A model generated the notes under the pieces. The model did no database searches, was not told the DNA's origin, and saw only the letters and a list, made by a program, of their open reading frames with translations. From positions 27,387,482-27,451,481 of the forward strand of contig NC_088205.1 in the NCBI RefSeq assembly GCF_037126465.1: a DNA stretch of 64,000 nt. Reading direction: 5' to 3'. Below are positions 48,664-64,000 of the stretch, piece by piece; position 1 is the stretch's first letter; each line of letters begins with the position of its first letter. A program made the position numbers and the translations under genes. Origin of the DNA: Ornithodoros turicata. Taxonomy: Eukaryota; Arthropoda; Arachnida; Ixodida; Argasidae.

Positions 48664-49282
48664 CAGGGGTGCCGTTGGCGGGGGAAGCAGTTGCCCCTCC
48701 CGTCTTCAGCAAGTAAACATGCCGTTGTAACACAATCACAAATTATGATTTCTTTCTTTGTACTTGGTTAGCTTGGTGTGGTGTGTAACAAAATCTTCTG
48801 TTCCTCGTTACTATTCCTCATTTTCATATTTACATATTGTACAGTAAAGAACTGTCGTCCATATCGATAGATGTCACATGTGCTGAAAATAAACTACCGC
48901 TTGTTATTTGTCAATTTCTGACATTCGGACATTGCTGTTTCACTGTGTGTAGTTTTCGTTGTTTTCCCGAAAATCAATGCCGATGACAGTTGAGAATATT
49001 GCTGATAAAACGGACAACAGGAGTGGCAACAGCGAATGTAATATGCATAAGCTAAAAATTAGTAGTGATGTGGCTTCGAGCCTCCGGCCGGACCAGGGAT
49101 TGCTTGCGTTGTATACGAACGGCAAAAACGTGAAGATTCCGAAACGTTGGGTTTCTGAGACGAGTCAATGTAGTTGTGGGCGCAGTCGCCGCACAGAATT
49201 AGATGCAGATCCCGTACCGTGAAAACCACCACCCCAAACATTCTGCCCACCCCTCCTGGAAAAAATCCTGGCGGTGCCCATG
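48664..49282. mobile_element. hAT-type element, 619 bp
   Basis: Left CAGGGGTGCCGTTGGCGGGG and right CCTGGCGGTGCCCATG; identical 8-bp flanks cacgatac (48656-48663 and 49283-49290). No coding sequence recognised. Confidence 0.88.
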
Positions 49283-50129
49283 CACGATACATGATGAACG
49301 TTACAAATCAACCCCTTTGGCGGTTACAGCTGTGCTGCGTATGAGGGATGGTGGCTCTGATCTGCACACTTTTTGTATTCAGTGGAGTCTACGAGTACGT
49401 ATTACAAATAGTGTACGAAGGCGCAGGCAGTACAGCCGCTTTCGTGCAAAAGTCGCGCGTGATACGGGCTTACCAGCATCAACAGTACCGCATGCAGGTC
49501 GCGGCACATGCAACATGAAGGATTTGCGCCGGTAGGTCTAAGAGAAGCATAATATTTGCCACAGCCTCGCAAATCATCTTACGTTTACACAAAGTACAGA
49601 CATTGAAAATATGGCATAACAAAGTGTAAAGGACACGTAAAACGATAGCAGTGTTTCGCGACCACTTAAAGAGATCACTTTAAAAACGAACGAAAGGTAA
49701 CACACAGTACGAGTGTTGAATGCACAAGCAATCTGGCACATGCAATGCACGAAATGGCTGTCACACAAATTTGCAAGCAAAGGCAAGTAGCAGTGAAAAC
49801 ATCCAAGGAAATACTACCAGAAGATACAGGGGCAATGAGAAGCAATTGGCATCGCGGAGTCCCAAGGTTACGCAAGGCTGACGCGCTTTTACAAACTAGT
49901 AGATCTGACACTCGCCATTTTGTTCAGACGTTAGTTACTGCTAGACTCAGCGAATGCTGCGTATGTGCTACTGAACGTCCCATTCCACTGTGCTAGCTGT
50001 AGCTTTTGTATTAGCGCTATAGGCGGAGTGAACCATAGGCCTAACGAAGCACGTTTGTAAACACACTAGCGATCTGTGGCGTGTAACGAATAATTTTCGA
50101 AATTGATGCACAAAGAGAGAGCGACTTAC

Positions 50130-50290
50130 CGTGGCAATGATATCGGAATTCACATTATCTGGTTACTTGTTGCTAGTAGCATTAATTTAATGTATTTGCA
50201 GAGCGCCCATTTCCTTCTCCGTGCAGTGCACTGAGCACCAATCGCGGTTCGGCCTTTCGAGCCATTGTGAAAAGGTGCACCAACACGTTG
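50130..50290 (-). other. Candidate non-coding first exon of the DIDO1/PHF3-like gene
   Basis: A strong minus-strand donor, CCACG|GTAAGTCGC, lies with the exon edge at 50130. No start codon upstream of it stays open to the donor, while the next exon (45036) carries a good ATG, so a 5' UTR exon fits. The upstream boundary is arbitrary because no transcription start is visible. Confidence 0.4.
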
Positions 50291-50692
50291 TGAGGGCGCC
50301 ACGCACAGTTTCTCTTTTCACTGACTATGTTTGCAAATAAATGTAATAAATAAGTAAACGTTAATATCGCCTGTATTCATCATTATTTTGTACTTTGGCA
50401 GAAATTCTTCCAAAGTTAGCTGCATTAACGCCACATTTTGGATTTGAGGTCGACTCAAGTAGTTCTAAATAAAAAAAATATATTAACAATTTATAACTTT
50501 ACTTTAGCGTGTAAAACTTTAAGTTATTGATGAGTTACAAATCCCGAATTGTCTTCTACAGAAATTCGCTGTCGTGTATCAGTGCGGTCTGCTTCCACGT
50601 GGCTTCCGGTCGGTAACTGTTGGCACTCCGTTTTCATGTTTACGGTTTCCTTTTAGCCTCTGCTGTCGGTGTAGTGAGGCACGGTATACGAG
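50131..50692. promoter_or_regulatory. Putative divergent promoter between the DIDO1/PHF3-like gene and TRAM1
   Basis: The presumed first exon of the minus-strand gene and the TRAM start codon are about 560 bp apart and point away from each other. I found no delimitable transposon in this interval, unlike nearly every other intergenic or intronic stretch here, and part of it (50180-50310) is locally richer in CpG than its surroundings. No TATA box can be assigned. The promoter role is inferred from position. Confidence 0.45.
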
Positions 50693-63104
<12,412 letters not shown>

Positions 63105-63237
63105 CCTTTCACATTTAATGTGAAGCTCTATGCTCCAGATACTAGTATTATTGAATCAGATGTTACATTAATGAAAGTGCACTATGAGCAAAATGTATAT
63201 AGAAACTATGCAACTGTAATACATGTGTAGGGTTCTT

Positions 63238-63715
63238 CGTTTTCGGGTTAAACCCGATTTTTCACGATAGTTCCCCCCCGAACACGTTTTCAAGGATTCG
63301 GGTAAAACCCGATATCTACCCGAAATCCTTATGGTCCTTCAGCTTGTTGTTCTAGCTAAACCGTCGGAAAAGTGAATCATAATATCAGCAAAGAGAGCTA
63401 TTTGTGACAACCTATTTGTCCTCCTTTTATAATCCCCTCCTGCAGGAGTGAAAGACGAGTTTTTGTGGAGCTCGGGCAAGTGTTTGAATGCCGCTGTCAT
63501 TCACTGCCCCAGTTCGGAGTGGAAATATAAAGTGTCTTGTTTCTTGTCCAAGTGTCACAGCAATGGCTTGTTTCATATGCCTTTCGTTTCACCCGAAAAA
63601 TCCCCGATGACATATCAAAAAGAGATCGTAGCGCCCGAATTCTCTTGTGTAAATAGCACCCGATTTTTACCCCCCGAATTTGAAAAATCATGAAACCTGA
63701 AAACGAAGAACCCTG
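63238..63715. mobile_element. hAT-type MITE, family B, copy 2
   Basis: Left TAGGGTTCTTCGTTTTCGGG and right CTGAAAACGAAGAACCCTG; identical 8-bp flanks tacatgtg (63230-63237 and 63716-63723). The interior is closely similar to 60787-61290. It follows TRAM1 exon 10 by 134 bp. Confidence 0.93.
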
Positions 63716-64000
63716 TACATGTGGAATAGCATTACTACTACTGGCATCCATGGGCCCATGGCCCTTCCATCCATGGACCTTGCAAGGTGTCAGCAATTCC
63801 TAGAGCAGAAAAACTTCTGTCAAAAGTTCAGCTTACCGTATACTGCATGTGATAATTATGGTTGCATGATGTTGTCTTCAATCCGAATATTTTTACTCAT
63901 TGTTCTTCAAGTTTTCCACAATAGATACAGTTATGAGTGTATCAAGGAGCAAGAGTGAAAATTTGAATGAGTTGGTGAAATGTATTTGAAACAGTGATCT

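Overview
This is animal nuclear DNA: GT-AG introns, many small phase-consistent exons, and very dense DNA-transposon debris. A tRNA-derived SINE whose 3' body resembles tick SINEs of the Ruka type, together with the protein sequences, suggests a chelicerate and most likely an ixodid tick. That assignment is an inference and I do not name a species.

Two protein-coding host genes fill the window, arranged head to head. On the minus strand, from about 45.0 kb (start codon) down to 1.47 kb (stop), lies a DIDO1/PHF3-family gene (Drosophila pps is another member). I reconstructed 22 coding exons with fully consistent splice phases, giving about 1,672 residues. In order the protein has an acidic/charged N-terminal region, a long Lys/Pro-rich linker, a C4HC3 PHD finger split over two exons, a TFIIS central domain (TFS2M), a SPOC domain and a proline-rich tail. 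A probable non-coding first exon ends at 50130. On the plus strand, from 50693 to 63104, lies a TRAM1-type translocon-associated membrane protein gene: 10 exons and about 359 residues, close to the 374 of human TRAM1. Only about 560 bp separate the presumed first exon of the minus gene from the TRAM start codon, so a shared divergent promoter is likely. No functional link between the two products (chromatin/RNA polymerase II regulation versus ER protein translocation) is implied.

Nearly everything else is intronic transposon sequence. I could delimit many insertions exactly from terminal inverted repeats (TIRs) and target-site duplications (TSDs): hAT-type elements with 8-bp TSDs (530, 3038, 11289, 15355, 19673, 23252, 32772, 38450, 46878, 48664, 52883, 54379, 59902, 60787, 62475, 63238), Tigger/pogo-like elements with TA flanks (2200, 6737, 10301, 37114, 39326, 40111), TTAA-flanked piggyBac-like elements (21646, 25102), two copies of a TA-flanked palindromic MITE (3304, 60425), and an 880-bp foldback (30213). 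Several are nested two or three deep. A hAT element at 19673-22779 retains a broken transposase gene. Remnants of a second hAT transposase (15.4-17.9 kb), an unclassified transposon ORF (29.7-31.3 kb) and the RNase H end of a non-LTR retrotransposon (51.6-52.4 kb) are also present.

I saw no CRISPR array, operon, bacterial gene, intact functional tRNA or rRNA. The features most worth a second look are the insertions that sit within tens of bases of splice sites of the DIDO1/PHF3-like gene, a probable GC-AG intron inside its TFIIS domain, the divergent promoter, and two striking inverted repeats (7977-8083 and 30213-31089).
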